Counted from the stretch's first letter, positions 1 to 7,524 are shown. The stretch: DNA of 17,405 nucleotides from CAZXCQ01 sp964639275 (GCA_964639275.1 CAZXCQ010000125.1:1-17405); one strand, 5' to 3'. The notes: a model not told the origin generated them from the letters alone. Program-made: numbers and translations.

Positions 1-20
1 AATCTTGTCATTTTCCCTAA

Positions 21-51
21 CCCTGAACGCTGAACCCGGAACCTGTGAACG
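21..51. repeat. Short degenerate GAAC-containing repeat at window edge
   Basis: Four copies of a (C/G)(T/G)GAAC unit lie about 7 to 10 bases apart (CTGAAC, CTGAAC, CGGAAC, GTGAAC). This looks like the remains of a short tandem repeat that may continue outside the window. The rest of bases 1-250 shows no supportable gene. There is an A-run between GCGC motifs near 78-96, and a weak GGGG/CCCC pairing near 214-230 that could help end the minus-strand gene finishing at 251. Confidence 0.3.
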
Positions 52-250
52 CATATCCACAATGAATCTCCCCATTCTGCGCGGAAAAAAAAGCGCCTTT
101 CTCCAAAAAGCAAGATAGACGCCTTTGTCTCAAACCATTGACCCTGCTTCCGCACATCGTTGTGAGGAATTGGATTAATATATACAGCATCCAGTGAATT
201 TGTCAAGAAACCGGGGCAAGCGTCTCCCCCTCTCCCAATGGGAATTCCCC

Positions 251-1483
251 TCAGAACAGATAGATCTGGTGGCTGTCGGGATTTTTGCCAAAACAGGTGA
301 TATCATCGATTTTGTCAAGCATGGGTCCCCGGCATATGGCATAAATGGTCCGCTCAATCCCGATACCTCCTCCAAAGGTATCCGGAAATGTGGAATTGCC
401 ATCAGAATCCTTCTTTGCGGTCATCATCAGAAAGGGGCTGTAGCCGCCCAATTCGTGGATGTTTTTGATATTACCTTCATAGATGACCGGTCTTGCCGGA
501 ATGACACCGTTATCCAGGAGCCTTTCCACAATGGTCTCATGCAGCCATTCCCTTACCGCACCGGATAAGATCTCAAGGGCGGGGGTCTGTTTCCCCGTAT
601 CCCGGATGATACTCTTGGCGCAGATGTCGTAATTGTAGATCATATCAGATGTGACCTGGGAGAGGGGGGTCTTTCCCTCCGGCGTGAGATAAGGATAGAT
701 CAAATCATAGTTTTCCCTCAAGAGACCCGTGATCCAAAAAAAGGTCTCTTTGATCCCCTCACCCAATTTGATCTCATAATCTCTTCCATATTTTTCCTTG
801 CCCTGATCGCAACGAAACCGGGGAAAGGGCTGTCGTGGTACCTCCACGGCGACCCCAAGGATCTTGAGTTCATCCGCATTTTTTTCAACCAACTGGCTCA
901 TGGCGTTTATGATGAGCCTCTCAAATAGATCAATCCCTTTTTCCATGTCTTCAGCCAGGACCTCTTTCACTTTTTCCGGTTGCTTTAGATAGGTCTCCAG
1001 TTCGATCCCACGGTTTCGTCTCACCTCTACATCCATCTGACTGAAGTCGATAATGTACTTGCCCCGCTGCACACGGTCGGGACTCTCGATCTCCAGCCGG
1101 AGGTTGGGGGAATCCACAAAGATTCCCTTGATTTTGGGGTTGTGACAGGCCAGAAACTTGGAGTAGATCATGCTGTGGGTCATCACATATAGCTGGCCCT
1201 TGTAATGGATATTGGGGATATGCTCCACGTCATGGGCGAGGGGGTCGGTTACCGGGCTCAGCTGGACTCGCTCCAGATTGAACAGCCCCTCATCGGCCAG
1301 GAACTGGTGCATGGCATTAACAAAGGTGGTCCGCAAGGACATTGCTGCATAGAGGGTGTCCCCCGTCCATTTGTCAAAGTAATACTTATCCAGATATTCC
1401 TCCAGGTTCGACCCGGCCTCTTTCAAAGCCGCCTGGAATCCGAAAAGGTTATGTCCAACGGTGGCCATGGTTTCATTTTTCAT
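251..1483 (-). CDS. Class II aminoacyl-tRNA-synthetase-like protein, probable asparagine synthetase A-like
   Basis: A 410-aa protein with a class II synthetase catalytic core but no N-terminal OB-fold anticodon-binding domain. Motif 2 is visible as R129-L-E131 followed by FSQMDVEV (147-154), which resembles the AsnRS/AspRS subclass. Motif 3 is GGGIGIERT (371-379) with the ATP-binding Arg at 378. Proteins of this build include bacterial AsnA and archaeal AS-AR (asparagine synthetase related to AsnRS), which make asparagine from aspartate, ammonia and ATP. At 410 aa it is longer than AsnA (about 330 aa) and AS-AR (about 290 aa). The gene lies about 106 bp downstream of glnA on the same strand with no clear terminator between, so cotranscription under nitrogen control is plausible. 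GAGGAG lies 11 nt before the ATG; a second Met at codon 6 is possible. The alternative is a synthetase paralogue that modifies something other than aspartate. The fold is secure and the substrate is not. Confidence 0.6.
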   Translation of the reverse strand: MKNETMATVGHNLFGFQAALKEAGSNLEEYLDKYYFDKWTGDTLYAAMSLRTTFVNAMHQFLADEGLFNLERVQLSPVTDPLAHDVEHIPNIHYKGQLYVMTHSMIYSKFLACHNPKIKGIFVDSPNLRLEIESPDRVQRGKYIIDFSQMDVEVRRNRGIELETYLKQPEKVKEVLAEDMEKGIDLFERLIINAMSQLVEKNADELKILGVAVEVPRQPFPRFRCDQGKEKYGRDYEIKLGEGIKETFFWITGLLRENYDLIYPYLTPEGKTPLSQVTSDMIYNYDICAKSIIRDTGKQTPALEILSGAVREWLHETIVERLLDNGVIPARPVIYEGNIKNIHELGGYSPFLMMTAKKDSDGNSTFPDTFGGGIGIERTIYAICRGPMLDKIDDITCFGKNPDSHQIYLF

Positions 1484-1589
1484 AATGCATTGATCTCCTC
1501 AATATAAGTTGGGTATCAATTTAGCCTTTTTCAGAGCGGAAATCAAGGAATCAATCCCGCGACTTATTCAGCTGTTACACCAAAAGGTC

Positions 1590-2918
1590 TTACAGTTTGG
1601 GAAGATACCTATCGATCTCATACTGACTGATGTGGGTCCTGTATTGATCCCATTCAATCTTCTTGTTTTCAATAAACTTGTTAAAGACGTGATCACCCAG
1701 GACTTTTTTTATCAAATCGCTTTTCTCTGTTTCCAGTGTGGCGGCGTATAGGTTGCCGGGAAGGTCTGTAATCCCATGGGCCCTCCGTTCTGCCGGGTTC
1801 ATCTCAAAGATGTCTTCTTCTATCGGGTCCGGCAATTCATATTTCTTCTCAATACCTTCAAGGCCGGCTGCCAGCATCACTGCAAAGGCGAGATAGGGAT
1901 TGCACGCTGGGTCGGGCGAACGAAACTCGACCCTGGTGGCCTTCTCCTTTCCCGGCTTATACATCGGCACCCGGATCAAGGCAGAGCGGTTTCTCCTTGC
2001 CCATGACACATAGACCGGTGCTTCGTAGCCGGGCACCAGTCGTTTGTATGAGTTCACCCACTGACTGGTTACGGCAGTGATCTCAGGGGCGTGACGCAAC
2101 AGACCTGCGATATAATGCTTGCCCAGGTCCGACAAATTGTATTTATCATCAAAATCATGAAAGGAGTTTTTGTCTCCTTGGAAAAGCGACTGATGAACGT
2201 GCATGCCGCTGCCGTTTTGTCCGAAGATCGGCTTGGGCATAAAGGTCGCATATACCCCCTTTTGCCTGGCAATCTCCTTTACCACCACACGATAGGTCAT
2301 GGTCTTGTCGGCCATCCTCAGCCCATCGTCATACCGAAGATCAATCTCATGCTGACTGGGTGCAACCTCATGATGACTGTATTCGACCTGGATTCCCATT
2401 GCCTGGAGGGCAAAGATCGTCTCTCTTCTCAGAGAGCTCCCCATATCCACAGGACGAGAATCAAAATACCCGCCGGCATCGATGATCTCCGGGACCTTAT
2501 CACTATTAAAGTAGAAATACTCAAGTTCAGGGCCTACATAATAAGTATATCCCATATCTGAAATCTTTGCCAGCAGTCTTTTTAGTACATATCGGGGGTC
2601 CCCTTCGTAGGGCGTTCCATCTGGGTTGAGGATATCGCAAAACATTCGCGCAACAGGCCTTTCACCACTCCGCCAAGGTATTATCTGAAATGTGGTGGGA
2701 TCCGGTTTGGCGATCATGTCGCTCTCCTCGATTCGAGCAAACCCCTCGATGGATGAACCATCGAATCCCATCCCTTCTGTTAGACCCTCCTCCAGTTCCG
2801 AAGGTGTGATGGCAAAGCTCTTGAGGAATCCCAGAACATCAGTAAACCAAAATTGGATAAAGCTGACGTCCTTTTCCTTTACAACCGTTCTAACATCCTC
2901 CGCCGTATTCAATTTCAT
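1590..2918 (-). CDS. glnA: Glutamine synthetase, type I
   Basis: A 442-aa type I glutamine synthetase, which makes glutamine from glutamate, ammonia and ATP as a cytoplasmic dodecamer. Family motifs run in order: MGFDGSSIEGF near residue 50, the metal and substrate segment EYSHHEVAPSQHEIDLRY near 180, NGSGMHVHQS near 240, and RRNRSALIRVP near 310. The length and the lack of an extra insertion fit the GSI-alpha subtype (Bacillus and archaeal type) rather than the longer GSI-beta (about 470 aa). Tyr391 sits in an NLY context reminiscent of the adenylylation site, but the PPE residues that follow in GSI-beta are missing, so adenylylation is doubtful. The start is fixed by AAGGAGG 8 nt upstream. 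A sigma-54-type promoter lies about 65-80 bp upstream, pointing to NtrC-like nitrogen control. The class II synthetase-like gene follows downstream. Confidence 0.97.
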   Translation of the reverse strand: MKLNTAEDVRTVVKEKDVSFIQFWFTDVLGFLKSFAITPSELEEGLTEGMGFDGSSIEGFARIEESDMIAKPDPTTFQIIPWRSGERPVARMFCDILNPDGTPYEGDPRYVLKRLLAKISDMGYTYYVGPELEYFYFNSDKVPEIIDAGGYFDSRPVDMGSSLRRETIFALQAMGIQVEYSHHEVAPSQHEIDLRYDDGLRMADKTMTYRVVVKEIARQKGVYATFMPKPIFGQNGSGMHVHQSLFQGDKNSFHDFDDKYNLSDLGKHYIAGLLRHAPEITAVTSQWVNSYKRLVPGYEAPVYVSWARRNRSALIRVPMYKPGKEKATRVEFRSPDPACNPYLAFAVMLAAGLEGIEKKYELPDPIEEDIFEMNPAERRAHGITDLPGNLYAATLETEKSDLIKKVLGDHVFNKFIENKKIEWDQYRTHISQYEIDRYLPKL

Positions 2919-2980
2919 ACTTGATACCTCCTTCTAAAGATCCTCTGTGAACTGATTCTGGAACCTCTGGCATTGAACTA

Positions 2981-2997
2981 AGCAATCATGATGCCAA
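2981..2997 (-). promoter_or_regulatory. Sigma-54 (-24/-12) promoter of glnA
   Basis: The minus strand reads TTGGCATCATGATTGCT. It carries TGGCA at -24 and TTGCT at -12 with exactly the consensus spacing (TGGCACG-N4-TTGC); only the two bases after TGGCA differ. The expected transcription start is near 2970, giving a leader of about 50 nt before the glnA ATG. Sigma-54 control of glnA with an NtrC-type activator is well established in proteobacteria. No regulator gene is in the window. Confidence 0.75.
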
Positions 2998-3080
2998 CTC
3001 GAAAAAGACAACAAAACCAGCCCCTTCCTGGATTGATGATGCCTTTGGCAAACGATTTCAATGGGAAGAATAGTACATTA

Positions 3081-3117
3081 TTGTATCCCATTACCCACTT
3101 GCTATACAAAATTGTAT
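3081..3117. promoter_or_regulatory. Candidate activator site: palindrome plus extra half-site
   Basis: ATACAA-AA-TTGTAT (3104-3117) is a 6-bp-arm palindrome, and a further TTGTAT half-site lies at 3081-3086. The cluster lies about 110-145 bp upstream of the predicted glnA sigma-54 transcription start, the usual distance for an enhancer-binding activator. It does not match the classical NtrC consensus, so which protein binds is unknown. It could equally act on the divergent glmS side. Confidence 0.35.
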
Positions 3118-3166
3118 TTTTGTTACGTCAACTCCTCATCACCCAATACCTGTGAGCCATGACCTT

Positions 3167-3255
3167 CCCCTGCTTTTGGTCGAAAAGCAAGATATCAACG
3201 CGTAATTGTAATATCTCAATAACTGGCGGCAATGCATCATCTCAAAAAGCAGGGG
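3167..3255. repeat. Nested inverted repeats in the glnA-glmS gap
   Basis: CCCCTGCTTTT (3167-3177) is exactly complementary to AAAAGCAGGGG (3245-3255). The first arm can also pair locally as TGCTTTT-GGTCG-AAAAGCA (3171-3189), and AGATAT/ATATCT (3190-3195, 3211-3216) form a further inner pair. The segment lies outside the transcripts expected from the glnA and glmS promoters, so it is more likely a small repeat element or protein-binding region than an RNA switch. Confidence 0.4.
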
Positions 3256-3298
3256 GAAAGAAACGTGGCATGGCGAATGACAGGGAGTATCTCATTAC

Positions 3299-3370
3299 CT
3301 GGATTCCGGCTTTCGCCGGAATGACGAGCACTTAGCTCCATTTGTCATTCCGGCGAAAGCCGGAATCCAG
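3299..3370. repeat. Inverted repeat with 27-bp perfect arms (REP/MITE-like)
   Basis: Arm 3299-3325 and arm 3344-3370 are perfect reverse complements over 27 bases, separated by an 18-base spacer. Each arm has an inner hairpin ATTCCGGC-TTTC-GCCGGAAT. GGAATGAC-type repeats of this kind occur in many copies in proteobacterial genomes. A degenerate relative lies at 6966-7030. It sits just upstream of the glmS promoter. Confidence 0.85.
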
Positions 3371-3412
3371 TGGTTTCACTTCGAATTATTGGGATGTTAC
3401 TGTTACGCTTCA

Positions 3413-3442
3413 TTGACATTGAAATATTATTGGAACTATATA
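3413..3442 (+). promoter_or_regulatory. Sigma-70-type promoter of glmS
   Basis: A perfect -35 TTGACA (3413-3418) is followed after 18 bp by TATATA (3437-3442). The -10 lies inside a 12-bp palindrome, ACTATATATAGT (3435-3446), that could also be an operator. The predicted start near 3450 gives a leader of about 40 nt, too short for a glmS-type ribozyme, and none is seen. Confidence 0.65.
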
Positions 3443-3490
3443 TAGTGATCCCGCCGTCCAGGGAACACGGAAAACAAAGGAGGAAGGCAT

Positions 3491-5317
3491 ATGTGCGGTA
3501 TTGTCTGCTATGTAGGCACAAAAGAGGCAAAACCCATCCTTCTGGAGGGGCTGAAACGACTGGAATACCGAGGCTATGACTCTGCCGGTCTGGCTATTCA
3601 GGATGAAACTCGGATTGAGCTTCACCGGGCAGTAGGAAGGATTATCGAGCTTGAAAAAAAGGTAAATGGCCTCAACCTTAAGGGAACCACGGGAATCGCC
3701 CATACCCGCTGGGCGACTCACGGTGAGCCCACCGAGGAAAACGCCCATCCCCAGAGGGACTGGGATGAAAATCTATTCTTGATCCACAACGGCATCATTG
3801 AGAATTATCTGGGTATCAAGAAGACGCTTGAAAAGCAAGGAATTGACTTTAGGTCTCAAACCGACACAGAGGTCCTGGCCCAGCTTATCGGTTTGAACTT
3901 TGACGGGAGTCTGACCGAGGCTGTTAGGCAGAGCCTGGCCCAGGTGGAAGGCACATTCGGACTGGCTGTGATCCACAGGAGCGCCCCGCGTGAAATCGTG
4001 GTTGCCAGAAGGGGCAGCCCGTTGATCATCGGGGTGAGCGACCATGGGCATTTTGTTGGTTCTGATCTTGCGGCCATGGTCGCACACACCAATCAGGTGG
4101 TTCACCTGAGGGATGATGAGCTGGCCAGGCTTACGGTTCAGGATTTCTCCATCTCCAGTGCACAGGCCAAGCGGATCGAAAGAGGCCTTGAGACAGTCGA
4201 ATGGCGGACAGAAGATGCCGAACTCAATGGTTTTCCCCATTTTATGCTCAAGGAGATCTACGAGCAGCCCGAGACCATAAAGAACGCCATCAGGGGGAGG
4301 CTTGAGCCTGGCGAGGGAGTGCCAAAACTGGGAGGGATCGAGCCGGTCTGGGATAAGCTAAGAACCTGTCGGCACATGGTTTTTGTCGCCTGCGGGACAT
4401 CATACTATGCGGGTTGTGTGGGGATGCACATCTTTGAAAAGCTCACGGAGATCGACGTGGAGGTAGAGCTTGCCTCGGAGTTCCGCTACCGCAAACTCAA
4501 CTTTCCCCCCAATACCTTTGTCGTGGCGATCAGCCAGTCTGGAGAGACTGCAGATACATTGGCTGCCCTCAAAGAGGCAAGGAGAAAGGGTGCCAATCTT
4601 CTGGGAATCGTCAATGTGGTTGGTAGCAGTATTACGAGGGAGACCGAGGCCGGGATATACAACCATGCAGGACCGGAAATTGGCGTGGCTTCCACCAAGG
4701 TCTTTACCTCCCAGGTGACCGTTTTGACGCTGCTGGCAGTCCTGTTGGGCCGTCATCAGAAACTCTCTCTCACTGAAGGGATAGAGATCATCCGGGCGCT
4801 TAAGGCCCTGCCTGAACAGGTCAAAAAGGTCCTTTCGCAGTCAAACCATATCCAAGCGATTGCCGAGAAATATTGTGAGTACAAAAACTGGTTGTTTTTG
4901 GGTCGAAAATACAACTACCCGTTGGCCATGGAGGGTGCGTTAAAACTAAAAGAGGTCTCCTATATCCATGCAGAGGGCTATGCCGCAGGTGAGATGAAAC
5001 ATGGCCCCATTGCCCTTATTAACTCCACAATGCCAACGGTAGCCATTGTACCGTCGGATGATATGTATGAAAAGATGATCAGCAATATCCAGGAGATAAA
5101 GACCCGAAGGGGGCCGGTTATCGCCCTTGCCACTGAGGGAGATGAGAAGATAAAGAGGATGGTGGATGACATCATCGAAATTCCCTCAACCTTTGATTTC
5201 CTTAATCCGATCTTGGCCGGTGTGTGTTGTCAGCTCTTGGCCTATTATTGCGCGAGTTTGTTGGGCAGGGATATTGATAAGCCCAGGAATCTTGCAAAGA
5301 GTGTGACAGTGGAATAA
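3491..5317 (+). CDS. glmS: Glutamine--fructose-6-phosphate aminotransferase (isomerizing)
   Basis: A 608-aa enzyme (E. coli GlmS is 609) that makes glucosamine-6-phosphate from fructose-6-phosphate and glutamine, the first committed step to UDP-GlcNAc for peptidoglycan and LPS. The N-terminal glutaminase domain starts MCGIVCYVG, so Cys2 becomes the N-terminal nucleophile. It contains HTRWATHGEPTEENAHP near residue 75 and the family NGIIENY segment near 98. Two SIS sugar-isomerase domains follow, with ACGTSYYAG and SQSGETADT near 300-350, ASTKVFTSQV near 400 and the active-site EGALKLKEVSYIHAE segment near 480. The C-terminus PRNLAKSVTVE is the canonical family end. The start is fixed by AAAGGAGG 7 nt upstream. 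The gene converges on pyrG with only 25 bp between them and no clear terminator. It is complete and ordinary. Confidence 0.98.
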   Translation: MCGIVCYVGTKEAKPILLEGLKRLEYRGYDSAGLAIQDETRIELHRAVGRIIELEKKVNGLNLKGTTGIAHTRWATHGEPTEENAHPQRDWDENLFLIHNGIIENYLGIKKTLEKQGIDFRSQTDTEVLAQLIGLNFDGSLTEAVRQSLAQVEGTFGLAVIHRSAPREIVVARRGSPLIIGVSDHGHFVGSDLAAMVAHTNQVVHLRDDELARLTVQDFSISSAQAKRIERGLETVEWRTEDAELNGFPHFMLKEIYEQPETIKNAIRGRLEPGEGVPKLGGIEPVWDKLRTCRHMVFVACGTSYYAGCVGMHIFEKLTEIDVEVELASEFRYRKLNFPPNTFVVAISQSGETADTLAALKEARRKGANLLGIVNVVGSSITRETEAGIYNHAGPEIGVASTKVFTSQVTVLTLLAVLLGRHQKLSLTEGIEIIRALKALPEQVKKVLSQSNHIQAIAEKYCEYKNWLFLGRKYNYPLAMEGALKLKEVSYIHAEGYAAGEMKHGPIALINSTMPTVAIVPSDDMYEKMISNIQEIKTRRGPVIALATEGDEKIKRMVDDIIEIPSTFDFLNPILAGVCCQLLAYYCASLLGRDIDKPRNLAKSVTVE

Positions 5318-5342
5318 AAGAGCGGAGCGCGGGCCAAATATC

Positions 5343-6947
5343 TCAACCCAGACAGGCCTTTACAAAACCGTAGAAGAGGGGGGCAGGGCTTTCCATTCTT
5401 GACTTGAGTTCCGGGTGGGCCTGTGTGGCAACAAAAAATTTCGAGTCGGGCAATTCGATAAATTCAACCAGCTTCCCATCCCTGGAGGTCCCGGAAAACA
5501 CCATTCCATTCTCAGTGATGATGGAGTGATATTGGGGGTTTACTTCATATCTGTGTCGATGCCTCTCAGAGGCCTCTTCGGTGCCGTAAAGGGAGCGAAC
5601 CCGCGTCCCTTCCTTCAACACGGCGATGTAGGCCCCGAGCCTCATGGTCCCGCCCTTGTCAAGGATTTCCTTTTGTTCGGGCAGGATATCAATGACCGGG
5701 TGAGGGGTATCGGGGTCCATCTCTGTGGAGTTGGCCCCTTTTAGATTGCACACGTTTCTGGCGAATTCGGTAACCGCCAATTGTAGCCCCAAGCAAAGCC
5801 CCAGGAAGGGGACATTCCGTTCTCGAACCAACCGGATGGTCTCGATCTTACCCTCAGTGCCTCGCGACCCAAATCCGCCGGGCACCACCACCCCGTCCAC
5901 TTCATCCAAAAAAGTGATATCATCCAGCTCGGTGGTCTCGACCCATTTGAGATTGATCTTGCAGCCCAGGTGGGCGGAGCAATGATTAAAGGACTCTACT
6001 ATGGAGGCATAAGAGTCTTCGAGCTTTGTGTATTTGCCGCACATGGCAACCGTAATCTCTTTCTTCGGGTGCCTGATGTTATGCACGAGTTCCTTCCATT
6101 TCCTGAGGTTTGGGGGGCTATAGATATTGAGCTTTTTATGGATGATTTCGGGTAGACCCTCCTGCTCAAAGACAATAGGGATTTCGTAGATATCGTCGAC
6201 ATCGAGCCCGGTAATTACCGCATTTGGGTGGACGTCACAGAAATTGGAGATCTTGGCCTTGATCTCCTTTGTGAGGAACTGGGAGCATCTCCCGATAATG
6301 ATATCCGGGAAAATCCCCCGTTGTTTCAATAGTGTTACGCTCTGCTGGGTGGGTTTGGATTTCTGCTCATTGACACCATAGGGGATGGGGACATAGGTCA
6401 GGTGTACATAGATGATGTTTTCCTTGCCCACATCCTCTCTCATCTGGCGCATGGCCTCCAGGAAGAGTTCATTTTCAATATCACCCACAGTCCCGCCTAT
6501 CTCGATAATCATCAAATCGGCGTTTTCGTCTTGGGCGATCTCAAAGATGTGGTCTTTTATGACATTGGTGACGTGAGGTATATACTGAACGGTCTTGCCA
6601 AGATAGTCTCCTCTCCTCTCCTTCTTCCTGACCATGTCAAATACCTTACCCATGGTGAGGTTCCAGTTGGATTTACATCGGATCCCCAGAAACCGCTCGT
6701 AGTGACCAAAATCCATATCCACCTCACCCCCGTCATCCAGGACAAAGACCTCCCCGTGTTCAAAGGGGTTCATAGTGCCCGGATCCACATTGAGATATCC
6801 ATCACATTTGACCGGGATGATCTTGAGCCTTGAGGAAAGGAGGTGACCGATGGAGGCCGAGGCGATCCCTTTGCCGAGACCGGAGAGGACTCCACCGGTG
6901 ACGACGATATATTTCGTAGGTGTATCGGGTTGGTTTTTTATATCCAT
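5343..6947 (-). CDS. pyrG: CTP synthase
   Basis: A 534-aa enzyme that makes CTP from UTP, ATP and glutamine. The N-terminal synthase domain has the P-loop segment GGVLSGLGKG (18-27), Mg-binding D79 in EVDMDFGHYERF, and E149 in EIGGTVGDIE. The C-terminal class I amidotransferase domain has nucleophile Cys385 (GLCLGLQ) with His511 and Glu513 in AHPE. The usual substrate-loop KLDPY reads KCDGY here (47-51), keeping Lys and Asp but replacing Leu and Pro. The reading frame stays open upstream to 7148, adding 67 residues, but ATG 6947 is chosen because AGAGGTGG lies 5 nt before it, homology begins just after it, and the extra part runs through an inverted repeat. It converges on glmS. Confidence 0.96.
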   Translation of the reverse strand: MDIKNQPDTPTKYIVVTGGVLSGLGKGIASASIGHLLSSRLKIIPVKCDGYLNVDPGTMNPFEHGEVFVLDDGGEVDMDFGHYERFLGIRCKSNWNLTMGKVFDMVRKKERRGDYLGKTVQYIPHVTNVIKDHIFEIAQDENADLMIIEIGGTVGDIENELFLEAMRQMREDVGKENIIYVHLTYVPIPYGVNEQKSKPTQQSVTLLKQRGIFPDIIIGRCSQFLTKEIKAKISNFCDVHPNAVITGLDVDDIYEIPIVFEQEGLPEIIHKKLNIYSPPNLRKWKELVHNIRHPKKEITVAMCGKYTKLEDSYASIVESFNHCSAHLGCKINLKWVETTELDDITFLDEVDGVVVPGGFGSRGTEGKIETIRLVRERNVPFLGLCLGLQLAVTEFARNVCNLKGANSTEMDPDTPHPVIDILPEQKEILDKGGTMRLGAYIAVLKEGTRVRSLYGTEEASERHRHRYEVNPQYHSIITENGMVFSGTSRDGKLVEFIELPDSKFFVATQAHPELKSRMESPAPLFYGFVKACLG

Positions 6948-6965
6948 CAATACCACCTCTCCGTC

Positions 6966-7030
6966 ATTCCGGCCAAGCATGTCCTGGTGAACCCCGGATC
7001 CAGTCCGGGGCAGGCTCCGGGGGCCGGAAT
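6966..7030. repeat. Nested inverted repeat upstream of pyrG
   Basis: The outer arms ATTCCGGCC (6966-6974) and GGCCGGAAT (7022-7030) enclose a hairpin CCCCGGA-TCCAG-TCCGGGG (6992-7010). The outer part resembles the arms of the 3299-3370 repeat, so it looks like another member of the same dispersed family with different inner sequence. It ends about 20 bp before the pyrG ATG, in the 5' leader, where it could influence transcription or translation. Confidence 0.6.
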
Positions 7031-7172
7031 CGGGTGTATCTAAGCACTTATAAGACCCCTGGCCACTGATTTTCAGCGGGGTGACGCCATTGTACGACGC
7101 CATCAGAAACGTCTTCGAAAACTTACCCCCATTGATCCGGTTAGTCAAGCTTAACTTCTCGGCCCGCCTGCC

Positions 7173-7299
7173 CCTTAGTCCATCGAGTCATAAATTCGGC
7201 GACGAATTTATTCCCTCAGGACTTAGTGCTGAGGGAGCCATTGCTCAGACTTTGATACCGTTGGATACAACACCGTATTTGCGATTCGAAGCACTTAGG
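7173..7299. repeat. MITE-like element, copy 1
   Basis: This 127-bp element has imperfect terminal inverted repeats: the left end CCTTAGTCCATCGAGTC pairs with the reverse complement of the right end, CCTAAGTGCTTCGAATC (about 17 of 23 positions). Inside are a perfect hairpin ATAAATTCG-GCGA-CGAATTTAT and a second hairpin CCCTCAG-N9-CTGAGGG (7213-7235). A related copy in the same orientation is at 9993-10142; the left 59 bases match at about 51 positions and the right 35 at about 29. No ORF of its own. Confidence 0.7.
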
Positions 7300-7381
7300 T
7301 CCGGCGGATCGTAGGGATGCCCGGGGGAGTGTATGGATTGCGGGAGACTACTGCAACAAAATTTGTCGTGGAGGTAACAGA

Positions 7382-7516
7382 ATGCGGCAAGTGCCAAAAC
7401 AAACAGATGATATAGATAGGACCATTGAGAAGGGGTGGCAAGAAACAAAACTTTTTATGTGGCTAAAAATAAAGGGAATTTCGGGCCAAATCTTTGGATT
7501 GGTTGTTTTGGCATGA
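7382..7516 (+). CDS. Possible 44-aa small protein upstream of the pilin gene
   Basis: ATG at 7382 is preceded by a good ribosome site (GGAGG, 7 nt away) and opens a 44-codon frame ending at TGA 7514-7516. The product starts MRQVPKQTDD, has a charged first half and a hydrophobic end (IFGLVVLA). I recognise no family. The stop codon overlaps the sigma-54-like promoter of the pilin gene, so if real it is transcribed separately. It may be a chance frame or a gene remnant left beside the MITE-like element. Confidence 0.25.
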   Translation: MRQVPKQTDDIDRTIEKGWQETKLFMWLKIKGISGQIFGLVVLA

Positions 7517-7524
7517 TAATTGTA
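7508..7524 (+). promoter_or_regulatory. Sigma-54-like promoter of the pilin gene
   Basis: TTGGCATGATAATTGTA has TGGCATG at -24 and TTGTA at -12 with the correct sigma-54 spacing. It differs from TGGCACG-N4-TTGCA at two positions, one of them the usually strict C of the -12 GC. Type IV pilin genes are commonly driven by sigma-54 with PilR. The predicted start near 7535 leaves a leader of about 150 nt containing a hairpin GGGGTA-N6-TACCCC (7551-7568). I looked for a GEMM cyclic-di-GMP riboswitch in this leader and did not find its core. Confidence 0.5.

Noticed and set aside
194..568. 124-aa plus-strand frame at the left edge
   Set aside because: It is antisense to the end of the class II synthetase-like gene, including motif 3, and has no recognisable features.
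1484..1589. Terminator between glnA and the class II synthetase-like gene
   Set aside because: The GCGG...CCGC pairing around 1536-1560 has several mismatches and no T-run in the minus direction.
3299..3370. CRISPR array
   Set aside because: The two arms are inverted rather than direct repeats, and there are only two.
3450..3490. glmS ribozyme
   Set aside because: The expected leader is about 40 nt, too short, and no ribozyme core is visible; such ribozymes are known mainly from Firmicutes.
6948..7148. 67-residue N-terminal extension of the CTP synthase frame
   Set aside because: The extension crosses an inverted repeat, has no family match that I can see, and a good ribosome site precedes ATG 6947 where the homology begins.
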